Assembly (NCBI GenBank): GCA_002238485.1
Contig: MPMG01000014.1
Coordinates: forward strand, 29,993 to 93,992
From: Chloroflexi bacterium bin20
GTDB taxonomy: Bacteria; Chloroflexota; Anaerolineae; Aggregatilineales; Phototrophicaceae
Direction of reading: 5' to 3'
DNA: 64,000 nucleotides
The translations under genes and the position numbers were made by a program. The notes beneath the pieces were generated by a model. It saw only the letters and a list, made by a program, of their open reading frames with translations. It made no database searches and was not told where the DNA came from. Positions 16,576-25,026 of the stretch are shown one piece after another; position 1 is the first letter of the stretch, and each line of letters opens with the position of its first letter.

Positions 16576-18084
16576 ATGAGCTTGATGGGCATTGATGTCG
16601 GCACGACCGGCTGCAAGGTGGTGGCTTTTGATCATGACGGGACTGTTCTGGCGCAAGCCGCCCGCGAATATCCCTTGCTCAGCCCGCGCCCAGGCTGGTA
16701 CGAGCTCGACCCCGAGCAGGTCTGGTCCTTCGTCTGCGATTGCCTGCGCGAGGTCAATGCCCAGCTGCGGCAAGACCCCGTGACGGCGCTGGCGCTGTCT
16801 TCACAAGGCGAAGCGATGATCCCCATATCGCGCGCTGGCGAGGTCTTGGCGAACAGCCCCGTTAGCTCCGACCGCCGCAACGCCAGTCAAACTGCGCTGA
16901 TGGAAGCGGCGCTGGGCACAGAACATATCTATGCCATCACGGGCCAGCCCATGGACACGATCTACACCGTGCCCAAAGTCCTGTGGTGGCGCGACCACAT
17001 GCCGCATCTGCTGGACGATAGCTGGAAGATCTTGTGTTATGTCGACTTCGTGGCCTACCGGCTGGGTGCGCAGGCGGCGATCGACTACAGCATGGCCGCG
17101 CGCACCCTGGCTTTTGATGTGCATCGGCTTGACTGGTCGGACGAACTGCTGGCGGCTGGTGGATTGACGCGCTCGCAGCTGGCGACTCCGGTGCCCAGCG
17201 GCACGATCATCGGCGAGATTCCCCGGCGGCTGGCGGATGATTTGGGTTTTCGCGGCACGGTCAAGGTCGTAACAGGCGGGCACGATCAACCGGCCGGAGC
17301 GCTCGGGGCGGGTGTGCTGGCGCCGGGCAGAGCGATGCTGTCTATTGGCACGACAGAAGCCATGGTCGCTGTGACCGATGCGCCGCGCCCTGAGATGCTG
17401 GCTTGTCATGTTTCCTGTTATCCGCATGCTGCGCCGGGCAGTTTTATCGCGCTCAGCGGCAACCAAACCGGCGGACGACTGCTGCGCTGGTATCGTGATG
17501 AACTGGCGGCGGCAGAGCGCGCAGAAGCCGCAAGCAGCGGACGCGATGTCTATGATGTCATTGTCGAGCAGGTCGAGGATGCGCCGGGAGATTTGCTGCT
17601 GCTGCCCTATTTTGTCGGCAGCGGCACCCTGTACAACGACTCGTCGGCGACCGGCGCGCTGGTTGGCTTGAGCTTCGACAGCAAGCGCGCCGATATTGTA
17701 CGCGCCATATTGGAAGGGCTGGCTTTTGAACAAGCGCTGGGCCTGCGCAAACTAAACGAGATCGGCGTGGAGATAAACGCATTGACGGCTGTGGGCGGCG
17801 GCGCTCGCAGTCAACGCTGGATGCAGCTGAAAGCCGATATCTGCGGAACGCCTGTTTCGGTGCTGCATACATCCGAGGCAGCCAGCTTGGGCGTGGCGAT
17901 GCTGGCCGGCTGGGCAACGGGCGTGTATGCCAGCCTGCACGAAGCGGCTGACCAACTCATCCGCGTGCGCAAGACATTCACTCCCCGCCAAGACCGCGCC
18001 GAAGTCTATCAGCGGCAACTGTCGCGCTACGCCCAACTTTACGAAGCGCTGCGACCGATTTACCAAGCCATGGCGCGCGACTAG
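16576..18084 (+). CDS. FGGY-family carbohydrate kinase
   Basis: A 502-residue ATP-dependent sugar kinase. The N-terminal phosphate-binding motif is GIDVGTTGCKVVAFD. A central catalytic GGHDQPAGALG carries the base aspartate. The FGGY C-terminal signature reads TAVGGGARSQRWMQLKADICG, followed by EAASLGVAMLAG. The substrate (xylulose, rhamnulose, a polyol or similar) cannot be told. Three bases upstream is the truncated sugar permease, indicating an original uptake-plus-phosphorylation operon. Its TAG stop lies in a CTAG that also forms the stop of the convergent gene. Confidence 0.9.
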   Translation: MSLMGIDVGTTGCKVVAFDHDGTVLAQAAREYPLLSPRPGWYELDPEQVWSFVCDCLREVNAQLRQDPVTALALSSQGEAMIPISRAGEVLANSPVSSDRRNASQTALMEAALGTEHIYAITGQPMDTIYTVPKVLWWRDHMPHLLDDSWKILCYVDFVAYRLGAQAAIDYSMAARTLAFDVHRLDWSDELLAAGGLTRSQLATPVPSGTIIGEIPRRLADDLGFRGTVKVVTGGHDQPAGALGAGVLAPGRAMLSIGTTEAMVAVTDAPRPEMLACHVSCYPHAAPGSFIALSGNQTGGRLLRWYRDELAAAERAEAASSGRDVYDVIVEQVEDAPGDLLLLPYFVGSGTLYNDSSATGALVGLSFDSKRADIVRAILEGLAFEQALGLRKLNEIGVEINALTAVGGGARSQRWMQLKADICGTPVSVLHTSEAASLGVAMLAGWATGVYASLHEAADQLIRVRKTFTPRQDRAEVYQRQLSRYAQLYEALRPIYQAMARD

Positions 18085-18719
18085 CCGCCACGTTGCAGAC
18101 GCCGCTGCCGTTCTTCGATCTGCGAAAGCACAGCGCTGGTTACTTCTGGCGTCTGCTTCTCTTTTTCTTGCAAGCGCGACAAATCGGGCTTCACGATATC
18201 GGCTGCGCTGATAACCACATCGCGGTCTTTGAATTCGACTGCGCCCTCGGGGTTGCTCTCCAGCGACTGTTTCATCTGGCGGGCTTTGACGGCGCGATCG
18301 TCTGATTTGGCTGGCGCGGCCGGCGCTTCGTCGGCTGGCTGCTTCCGCGCCAAGGGGCGGTTGCGGTGCTTGCGTTGGCGCTGCTGCGGCGCATCGTCTT
18401 TTGAATTGGCATCTTTCTCTGCGGGTTTGGCGGACAGGTTGTCCATGACATCCGCCACTTTCCTAGTCGATTCGACCGCTTTCTTTGTGCGGCGAAAGCG
18501 GCTGAATAGTCCGCGCGCCTGCTCTTCAACCTCGTCGGCTGTTGGCGCCGGCGCGTCATTCAACGCCCAGCGATAACCAGCATAAATCCCCGCGCCAACG
18601 ATCAGAAAGGGCAGCACAGTATGGATCAGCTGCACCAGTGTGCTCATCACTGCCAGCGCAGCCAGAGTCGCCAAGGCGACGATGACCAGCTTGAGCGCCT
18701 TTTCTTTGTCCACCGCCAT
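18081..18719 (-). CDS. Membrane-anchored low-complexity protein of unknown function
   Basis: A 212-residue protein starting MAVDKEKALKLVIVALATLA. Residues 8-50 contain two close hydrophobic segments separated by a short HTVLP turn, ending AGIYAGYRWAL. The rest is a charged, Lys/Arg/Gln/Ala-rich cytoplasmic tail with predicted coiled or disordered character. No recognised domain was found. The start was set at the ATG immediately before the hydrophobic region. The open frame continues upstream without similarity. The stop overlaps the kinase stop tail-to-tail. Confidence 0.6.
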   Translation of the reverse strand: MAVDKEKALKLVIVALATLAALAVMSTLVQLIHTVLPFLIVGAGIYAGYRWALNDAPAPTADEVEEQARGLFSRFRRTKKAVESTRKVADVMDNLSAKPAEKDANSKDDAPQQRQRKHRNRPLARKQPADEAPAAPAKSDDRAVKARQMKQSLESNPEGAVEFKDRDVVISAADIVKPDLSRLQEKEKQTPEVTSAVLSQIEERQRRLQRGG

Positions 18720-18922
18720 GGCAGCCGCTCCTGTATCATCCAGATGCCGCCCCTGCCAGCGCATCTCATCGGCGAGGCAACATATACTATAGTATGCCAT
18801 TTGCCGCTGGATAGGACAATGCGGCTTGTGGCGGCGCGACCATAATTCGCCCGTACAGGCATCTGTATGTGCTAGGAAAAGAGCGAATGAATCGGCTGGT
18901 TCGCGCTTGACGAGGTCTGCCC

Positions 18923-20824
18923 ATGCCCAAGCAAGTCCCCATTTCGCACGCATTTGTCTTGCCCGACCGCGACTTTGACGAGTGGCTGGTCGTGCTGGGT
19001 CCTTATCTGAAAGCCTTCCCGCGTGTGGCTGTGGTGCGCTCGCCAGCCGGCAACAACCTGAACCGCTTCCGCAATGTAACAGCGGTCGAAGCGCCCCTGA
19101 CCTGGTTGAACGAATCGGCTTTGGCGCATATTCGGCGCGTCTATCCCTCGGTGGTGATGGTCGATGTCATCGCTGTCGCCTCGCCAGCTACGCTGCGACC
19201 TATTCTACAGCAGCGCATCCAACAAAAAGACCGCTATGGCGAACGCGAAGTCGAACCCCAGCACATTTTCTACCGCTTCGTGCTGGAATGGCCCACCAGC
19301 GCGCGTCCTATCCGCGTGCTGTCGCGTTTCAATGACGACGAAGAAGCCGGCAAATTGCGCTCCAGCCTGGATGTCGCCAGCGAAGAGGGCGCTGATGTGC
19401 TCTGCGGCGCGGCGGGAAAGGTGGTTTCCACAGGTGAAGAAATCCAAATCGAATCGCTGGTGGAGGGGCGGACTTACCTCACCACCTACAGCGGCGTGCA
19501 GAAGGCGCGCGTGCGCAAAGGCGCGACAGTCAAGGCGGGGCAGCAGCTGGGCACGGCAGCGGGCGATCGCCTGGCTTTGACTGTGCAGACGCCACCATTG
19601 GGCGGTATCAGCATGGGCGGGCTGAACAACCTCATGAATCCGCGCGAATTCTTGTACATCTCCGGCATTCGCATGCGTCCGACTGTCGACAACCTCAACC
19701 TGCGCGCGCTGCCCAGCCTGTATGCCAGCATCGTCGGTCGCGCCTACAGCTGGCAGTTGCTCGAGCCGCAAGAGCATCATGGTCGGGCGCTGGAGAAGAT
19801 CGGCGAAGACGGCAGCTGGCTGAAGCTGCGCTCTGCCAGTGGCACAGAAGGCTATGCGGCCGCCTGGTATCTGAGCGCGACTTCCCAGCACGAGAGCGAA
19901 GAAGTCTTCCCCGGCATCAATCCGGTCGGAGTCAATTTGGATATTTTTCATCCGCGCGGCAAACCAGCTCCATCCAAACTTGGTGGGTTGGGCTGGGTGC
20001 GCTTTGGCTACAATGTGTCCAACCGGCGTGGCTCGGAAGATATCAATGCCGCCTTGCAACGTTATCTGCCGCTTTTTGAGAAGTATCGCGCTGCCGGCTA
20101 TCGCATCGTCGTCACCACCAGCCACCAGACTTATGGCGAAGGCAAGAACGAATTCTGGCCCTGGGAACAGATGACGGACGCCAAGTGGCAGCGGTTGATT
20201 CTCCGCTTCGCCGATATGATGCACGATATCTCTTCACAATGGGCCGGGCGCGACATCATCTCGGCCTGGCAGATCTGGAATGAGCCAGATTCATTGAGCG
20301 GTGTGGCATCTGTGCCGCTGCACGCGCGCAATTACGGCTTGATGTTCCGAGATGTCAAACGCGCCATCCGCAGCGCCGACAGCCGCGTGCAGGTCATCAC
20401 AGCTGGTTTCAACAGCGGGCCTGGCCGCGGCAGCGCGTATGCACGCACCATGCTGCGTGAACTGCCAGCCGATGCGAGGCCCGACGGACTGGCTTTTCAT
20501 CCTTATGGGCGCGGCGTCAATGGCCATCCATATTACTGCATGTTCGGGCATATTGACGAATCGATCTGGGCCTACAGCAGCGTGATGCCAGACAAGCCAC
20601 TGTGGATCACCGAATGGGGTGTGCTGGATCGTGGCAATGACAACCCAGCAGATATCGCCCGCTATGCCCTCGGTTTTATTCGCTATCTCAAGCGCCAGTA
20701 TCCGGGGCGCATCGCTGTGATGATTTGGTACGCCTGGTCGCAGGGCATGCACAACGGCTATGGACTGGTCGACCAGCATGGCAGGCCGCGTCCGCCACTA
20801 ACCAAAGAATTCTTGTCGATTTGA
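18923..20824 (+). CDS. Mosaic protein: unknown N-domain, M23/lipoyl-like beta domain, SH3 domain and GH39/GH5-like TIM-barrel glycosidase
   Basis: A 633-residue protein with unusual order. Residues 1-140 have no recognised family. Residues about 160-220 (GAAGKVVSTGEEIQ, later VRKGATVKAGQQLG) look like a degenerate M23-peptidase or barrel-sandwich beta domain. Residues 250-320 are a bacterial SH3-like domain (RPTVDNLNLRALPS...GYAAAWYLSA). Residues 335-633 form a glycoside-hydrolase TIM barrel with acid/base Glu454 in WQIWNEPD and candidate nucleophile Glu564 in WITEWG. No signal peptide is visible at the N-terminus. The likely role is binding and cleaving a polysaccharide or cell-wall glycan. 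The substrate is unknown. Confidence 0.78.
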   Translation: MPKQVPISHAFVLPDRDFDEWLVVLGPYLKAFPRVAVVRSPAGNNLNRFRNVTAVEAPLTWLNESALAHIRRVYPSVVMVDVIAVASPATLRPILQQRIQQKDRYGEREVEPQHIFYRFVLEWPTSARPIRVLSRFNDDEEAGKLRSSLDVASEEGADVLCGAAGKVVSTGEEIQIESLVEGRTYLTTYSGVQKARVRKGATVKAGQQLGTAAGDRLALTVQTPPLGGISMGGLNNLMNPREFLYISGIRMRPTVDNLNLRALPSLYASIVGRAYSWQLLEPQEHHGRALEKIGEDGSWLKLRSASGTEGYAAAWYLSATSQHESEEVFPGINPVGVNLDIFHPRGKPAPSKLGGLGWVRFGYNVSNRRGSEDINAALQRYLPLFEKYRAAGYRIVVTTSHQTYGEGKNEFWPWEQMTDAKWQRLILRFADMMHDISSQWAGRDIISAWQIWNEPDSLSGVASVPLHARNYGLMFRDVKRAIRSADSRVQVITAGFNSGPGRGSAYARTMLRELPADARPDGLAFHPYGRGVNGHPYYCMFGHIDESIWAYSSVMPDKPLWITEWGVLDRGNDNPADIARYALGFIRYLKRQYPGRIAVMIWYAWSQGMHNGYGLVDQHGRPRPPLTKEFLSI

Positions 20825-20830
20825 CGGCGG

Positions 20831-20870
20831 CGCCCCCTCGGTCCCCCCGAAAAGTCGGGCGGAAGCAAAT
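20831..20870 (-). repeat. Dispersed intergenic repeat, family A (partial copy)
   Basis: The palindromic core CCCCTCGGTCCCCCCGAAAAGTCGGG (read in two pieces) matches the reverse of the core at 42796-42829 and lies just after the glycosidase stop. The remaining bases up to 21104 contain a family B repeat and a weakly AT-rich promoter-like stretch, and no gene. Confidence 0.7.
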
Positions 20871-20902
20871 GCCATCCCTTCGGTCCCTTCTTCAGGATGG
20901 GC

Positions 20903-20925
20903 TAGGGGCGAGCCAGTGGGTCGCC
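20903..20925 (-). repeat. Short dispersed intergenic repeat, family B (reversed)
   Basis: TAGGGGCGAGCC then AGTGGGTCGCC is the reverse complement of the family B unit seen at 9044-9068. Confidence 0.65.
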
Positions 20926-21104
20926 GGCTTATACGAATTGCACAAGCAATTGCCTGCGAGAACAGCCAACACAAGGTTATTCCTCTGTGGCAAAAGCCCA
21001 TTTTTCCTTTGCGGCTCTCTGGCGCTACGATCTGCGACATTTGCACAATCGCTGGCATTCGCGCTACCATTACGGTATTGAAGACTGGCGAAAGAAGATT
21101 GCTC

Positions 21105-22772
21105 ATGGTCAAGCGATTCCTGCTCGTAGCGCTCAGCCTCATTTTGGTCGTCAGCGCAGCCCCCTTTGCGCTTGCCGATGCCGACTGTGACACCAATGCC
21201 TCCCATTATGCCCGCGCCGTACAATTGCACGATATGGGCGATTTCACGCGCGCCTTGCGCCACTACAATTGCGCGCTCGCGGAGGATCCCGACAATCCCA
21301 CCATTCCTGTCCTGATCGAAAACCTGCACGAAGATATCGCCAGCGCATCAAATGCTTGGTCTGCCGATGCGTCCACCTGTGATTCAGCCAGGGACCACAG
21401 TCGGCTTGGGCAGAATGCATACGCCCAGGGTGACAACGGGACGGCCCAGCTGCACCTGCAATGCGCGCTGCTGGCAAACCCGGACAATGCCGAAGCCGCA
21501 GAGCTGATGGGGCATATCCATATCAACCGCGGCAGCACGCACACCGCCAAGTACTATTACGACCGCGCCGCCGCTGCCCGTGCCGCCACAGCCGAAAAAG
21601 CGCCCGACCAGCAAGGCTTCGTCATGCCCGACTGGCTGACACCGTACGAAGTCGTGCCAGCCGCGGCCCAGCCCGAACCAGCGCCCGCGCCCTTCCAGCC
21701 CATTGTCATCTTCACGCAGCGCTCGCAACTGCTACGGCAAACCGATACCACGCTCATCATTCGCGATGGCGACACATTGACTTATTGGCGGCGCTTGCAA
21801 TCGTTGTATGTCGAGCGCGTGCAAGTCCTTGTCAGCACGGGCGAAGTTACGCTCACGCTCTTTTCCCAGCGCGTCTATGCCATGTCGAGGGAAGCGCGGC
21901 TGACTATCCAGTTGCCGCCGCCGCAAGACAGCCAAGAACCTGGCTTGGGATTCGCTGATTACATCGACTTCGCCAACTGGTTCAGCAAGCGCGGCGAATG
22001 GCAGAGGGCGGCCAAATCATTGGAGCGCGCCCTGGAGTTGCAGCCCTATCATGATGATCTGCGCTGCCGTTTGGGCTTGGTCTATCAGGCGCTGGGCGAT
22101 GACAGCGCGGCGCTGGCGCAATTCGACCATGTGATTTCGCGCGACCCCAGCAATATCTGCGCAAACGAAAACCGCCGGGCGGTGCTGCGCGCAGCCAATG
22201 CCGATGTGCAGAAAGCCGTGCCCGCGCCCCAAGCGGCCTCGCCCGCCCAGCCCATCGTCGAACGCGCCATGAGCTTCCGCAGCGCCAACAAGCTCTTCGC
22301 CGCCGCCAACACCTTGATTGAAGCGCTGGCTGTTGACTCCGCGCATAGTCAGGCACGTTGCGAATTGGCAAAAATCTACAGCGACTGGTCGAACTATGGC
22401 AGGGCACTGCGCGAATTCGAGCGCATCCTCGATCGGCAGCCAGGCAACGCCTGCGCAATCGGCGGTCGCCTCGCTACTATCGAAAACATGCTCTCGATGG
22501 TTGTGCCGCTGGTGGTAGAGGACTTCTTCTACCATGCGCGTGAATTCCTACGCATAGAAGCCTGGTCTCAGGCGCGCGACGCCTTTGAACGTGGCTTGGC
22601 GTTCGACCCGACGCGCAGTGATATGCGCTGTCAGCTGGGCATGGTTTATGCGCAGCTCGGCGACGATAGGTCCGCCCTGGCGCAATTCGACCGCGTGCTG
22701 GCGAACAACAGCCTGGATGCCTGCGCCCGCTCCAATCGCGATGCGCTGATGCAAAGTCTGCGCGGCGATTAG
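21105..22772 (+). CDS. Secreted tetratricopeptide-repeat protein
   Basis: A 555-residue exported protein. The signal peptide MVKRFLLVALSLILVVSAAPFALA is followed by DADCDTNASHYARAVQLHDMG. The ATG at 21105 has AAGAAGA upstream. Repeats with the TPR pattern occur in the N-terminal third (FTRALRHYNCALAEDPDN; AQLHLQCALLANPDN) and three times in the C-terminal half (WQRAAKSLERALELQPY; YGRALREFERILDRQPG; WSQARDAFERGLAFDPT). Each is linked to a repeated (L/M)VYxxLGDDxxALAQFD segment, indicating recent internal duplication. A central beta-rich domain (residues 190-290) is unrecognised. Probably a protein-interaction scaffold outside the membrane. Confidence 0.82.
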   Translation: MVKRFLLVALSLILVVSAAPFALADADCDTNASHYARAVQLHDMGDFTRALRHYNCALAEDPDNPTIPVLIENLHEDIASASNAWSADASTCDSARDHSRLGQNAYAQGDNGTAQLHLQCALLANPDNAEAAELMGHIHINRGSTHTAKYYYDRAAAARAATAEKAPDQQGFVMPDWLTPYEVVPAAAQPEPAPAPFQPIVIFTQRSQLLRQTDTTLIIRDGDTLTYWRRLQSLYVERVQVLVSTGEVTLTLFSQRVYAMSREARLTIQLPPPQDSQEPGLGFADYIDFANWFSKRGEWQRAAKSLERALELQPYHDDLRCRLGLVYQALGDDSAALAQFDHVISRDPSNICANENRRAVLRAANADVQKAVPAPQAASPAQPIVERAMSFRSANKLFAAANTLIEALAVDSAHSQARCELAKIYSDWSNYGRALREFERILDRQPGNACAIGGRLATIENMLSMVVPLVVEDFFYHAREFLRIEAWSQARDAFERGLAFDPTRSDMRCQLGMVYAQLGDDRSALAQFDRVLANNSLDACARSNRDALMQSLRGD

Positions 22773-22845
22773 GCGTAAGACTTTGGCAAGAAATATGTTA
22801 GCCCTGCTTTAGCAATCACGCCTAAGCTGGGAACAACCGCAAACG

Positions 22846-22876
22846 AAAAAGGGCATACAGGTTATGCTCTTTTTCT
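22846..22876 (+). terminator. Rho-independent terminator after the TPR gene
   Basis: AAAAAGGGCATA and TATGCTCTTTTT can pair as a 10-11 bp stem with a short CAGGT loop, ending in a T-run. It lies 75 bases after the TPR stop and just before the AGGAGG of the next gene, so the two genes are separately transcribed. Confidence 0.75.
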
Positions 22877-22892
22877 AATCAGGAGGATGTCC

Positions 22893-24908
22893 ATGAAGAA
22901 GTTGACGCTAATCGCGTTGATCTTGTTGCTCTTCACATTTTTCGCGCAGGCGCAGCGCAAGCCCGAGGATTTGTACGAAGGCGACTATCCCGCGCCCGAA
23001 TTCCCGCCCGGATTGGACTGGATCAATATCGACGAGCCGCTGACTGTGGGCGGCTTGCAGGGCAAGATCGTCATACTCGATTTTTGGACTTATGGCTGTG
23101 TCAATTGCCTGCACATTATCCCTGTCCTGGAGCAGGTAGAGAGCAAATTTGCCGAAGAAGTGGTGGTCATCGGCGTGCATTCGGCCAAGTTCGAAACAGA
23201 AGGACAGACCGAGAATCTGCGCCAGATCGTCCAGCGCTATGGTGTGCATCACCCGGTCGTCAACGACAAGGAATTCGCCATCTGGCGCAATTATGGCGTG
23301 AATGCCTGGCCCACCGTCGCTGTCATCAATCCGCGCGGCATCCTGGTCGTCCGTCAGTCGGGCGAGATTCCCTTCGAGGCTTTTGACACCTACCTCAGTG
23401 GCATGATCGAGTATTTTGACGGGCTGGATGAAACGTTGATCGACCGCAGCCCCTTGCAGCTGGCTTTGGAAGGCGCGAGCGACCCCGGCACCCCGCTGCT
23501 TTATCCAGGCAAGGTGTTGGCTGATGCTGCGAGCGGCCGTCTTTTCATCGCCGACAGCAGCCACAACCGCATCGTCATCGCCGATATGGACAGTCATGAG
23601 GTGCTGGACATCATCGGCTCTGGCGCGCGTGGTTTTGCCGGCGGCGCATTTGACGCGGCGCGCTTCGACAAGCTGCAGGGCATGGCGCTGGATGGCGACT
23701 GGCTCTATATCGCCGATGTCAACAACCACGCCATCCGCCTGGCAGATCTGGCAGCGCGCGAGGTCATGACCCTGGCAGGCAATGGCAGCATGGGCCGCAG
23801 CCGCCTGCCCTTTGGACAAAACATCCCCAACCCGCTGGGCGTCTCGCTGCGCAGCCCCTGGGATGTCGAACTGGACGATGCGGGTCACCTGCATATCGCC
23901 ATGGCTGGCACACACCAACTCTATGTCTACGAGCCAGCCACCAATCAACTCTTTCCGTCGGTCGGCAACGGGCGCGAAGCCAATCTGAACGGCGTCAGCC
24001 TGGCCAACAGCGAACTCGCCCAGCCCAGCGGTCTCTATTATGCCGGCGCGGGCAAACTCTACTTCGCCGACAGCGAAAGCAGCACCATCCGCTTGGCCGA
24101 CTTCGAGCAGGACCTGGTTAGCGTCGTTTCTGGCACCACCGAAAACAGCCTCTTCGACTTCGGGGATATAGACGGCGAGCTGGGCACGAACCGTTTGCAG
24201 CACGCGCTGGGCATTGATGGCGCGCCCGATGGCACGTTGTATATCGCCGATACCTACAACAGCCGCATCAAGATTATCCCGGCCGGCGAAACCGGCACAG
24301 AAACGTTGGCTGGGCTGGGTGGCGCGGGTGGATATGCCGATGGCGATGTCGGCCAGGCCGAATTCGATGAACCCGGCGGCTTGAGCTATGCAGAAGGCGT
24401 CTTGTACATCGCCGATACCAACAACCATGTCATTCGCATGATTGATCTGGAAGCAGGCACTGTCGACACATTGCGTTTCCCAAATCCCGAAGCGCTGGTC
24501 ATCGATGCCGAGGCGCTGACCCTGCTGGGCGGCAATCAAGGCGATGAGGCGCTAACACGCCTGGAACCGCAGCAAGTCGCCGCCGGCGAGGGCGCATTGA
24601 ACCTGCAGCTGAGCTTTGCCGACGATCTCAAAATCAATCCGCTCATCGACAGCCAATTGGTGCTTACGCAGGATGGCCAAGCGCTGGCAGAGGCTGTGCT
24701 GGCGCAGAATGTCTTCAGCCTGCCCATCACATTTGTCGAGGGCGGCGGCAATCTGCATGCCGAACTGACGCTCTACTATTGCCGCGAAGGCGCAGAGGCG
24801 CTGTGTTACATTGAAAGTGTCCGCTGGGACATTCCTTATGAAACGGCGGAATCGGCAACGCAAAGCGAGATCGTGCTGGCGCGGCAGATCAATGCGCCGG
24901 AGGTATAA
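22893..24908 (+). CDS. Exported thioredoxin-domain protein with NHL-repeat propeller (NHLRC2-like)
   Basis: A 671-residue protein with a signal peptide (MKKLTLIALILLLFTFFAQAQ), a thioredoxin-like domain (residues 35-175, active-site-type CVNC at 69-72 in WTYGCVNCLHI), and six or so NHL repeats (ADSSHNRIVIADMD; ADVNNHAIRLADL; ADTYNSRIKII; ADTNNHVIRMIDL) forming a beta-propeller, with a beta-sandwich C-terminus. This is the domain order of NHLRC2-type proteins. It is probably extracytoplasmic and involved in redox or protein folding (inference). AGGAGG at 22881-22886 lies six bases before the ATG at 22893. The ATG at 22887 touches the Shine-Dalgarno sequence and is unlikely to be used. Confidence 0.9.
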   Translation: MKKLTLIALILLLFTFFAQAQRKPEDLYEGDYPAPEFPPGLDWINIDEPLTVGGLQGKIVILDFWTYGCVNCLHIIPVLEQVESKFAEEVVVIGVHSAKFETEGQTENLRQIVQRYGVHHPVVNDKEFAIWRNYGVNAWPTVAVINPRGILVVRQSGEIPFEAFDTYLSGMIEYFDGLDETLIDRSPLQLALEGASDPGTPLLYPGKVLADAASGRLFIADSSHNRIVIADMDSHEVLDIIGSGARGFAGGAFDAARFDKLQGMALDGDWLYIADVNNHAIRLADLAAREVMTLAGNGSMGRSRLPFGQNIPNPLGVSLRSPWDVELDDAGHLHIAMAGTHQLYVYEPATNQLFPSVGNGREANLNGVSLANSELAQPSGLYYAGAGKLYFADSESSTIRLADFEQDLVSVVSGTTENSLFDFGDIDGELGTNRLQHALGIDGAPDGTLYIADTYNSRIKIIPAGETGTETLAGLGGAGGYADGDVGQAEFDEPGGLSYAEGVLYIADTNNHVIRMIDLEAGTVDTLRFPNPEALVIDAEALTLLGGNQGDEALTRLEPQQVAAGEGALNLQLSFADDLKINPLIDSQLVLTQDGQALAEAVLAQNVFSLPITFVEGGGNLHAELTLYYCREGAEALCYIESVRWDIPYETAESATQSEIVLARQINAPEV

Positions 24909-24938
24909 GCTCAGCCCCCTGCAAAATCTTGACAAACC

Positions 24939-24972
24939 TTCCCCCTGACTTTTCGGGGGGACTGAGGGGGGT
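24939..24972 (+). repeat. Dispersed intergenic repeat, family A (partial copy)
   Basis: The core CCCCCTGACTTTTCGGGGGG followed by ACTGAGGGGGG, the same palindromic heart as at 38049-38081 and 42796-42829. It lies tail-to-tail between the NHL-protein gene and the convergent protease gene, where its hairpin might also terminate transcription. Confidence 0.75.
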
Positions 24973-24976
24973 TGGC

Positions 24977-25000
24977 GGACGACCCAATGGCTCGCCCCTG
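24977..25000 (+). repeat. Short dispersed intergenic repeat, family B
   Basis: GACGACCCAATGGCTCGCCCC, almost identical to 3426-3450 and placed directly after the family A core. Confidence 0.65.
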
Positions 25001-25026
25001 CACCGACCTGTCGAGGGCGAGTCGGT

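Noticed and set aside
22908..24539. 543-residue open frame antisense to the thioredoxin/NHL gene
   Set aside because: It is a mirror of GC-rich codon bias in a well-identified protein, has no ribosome site and no family pattern.
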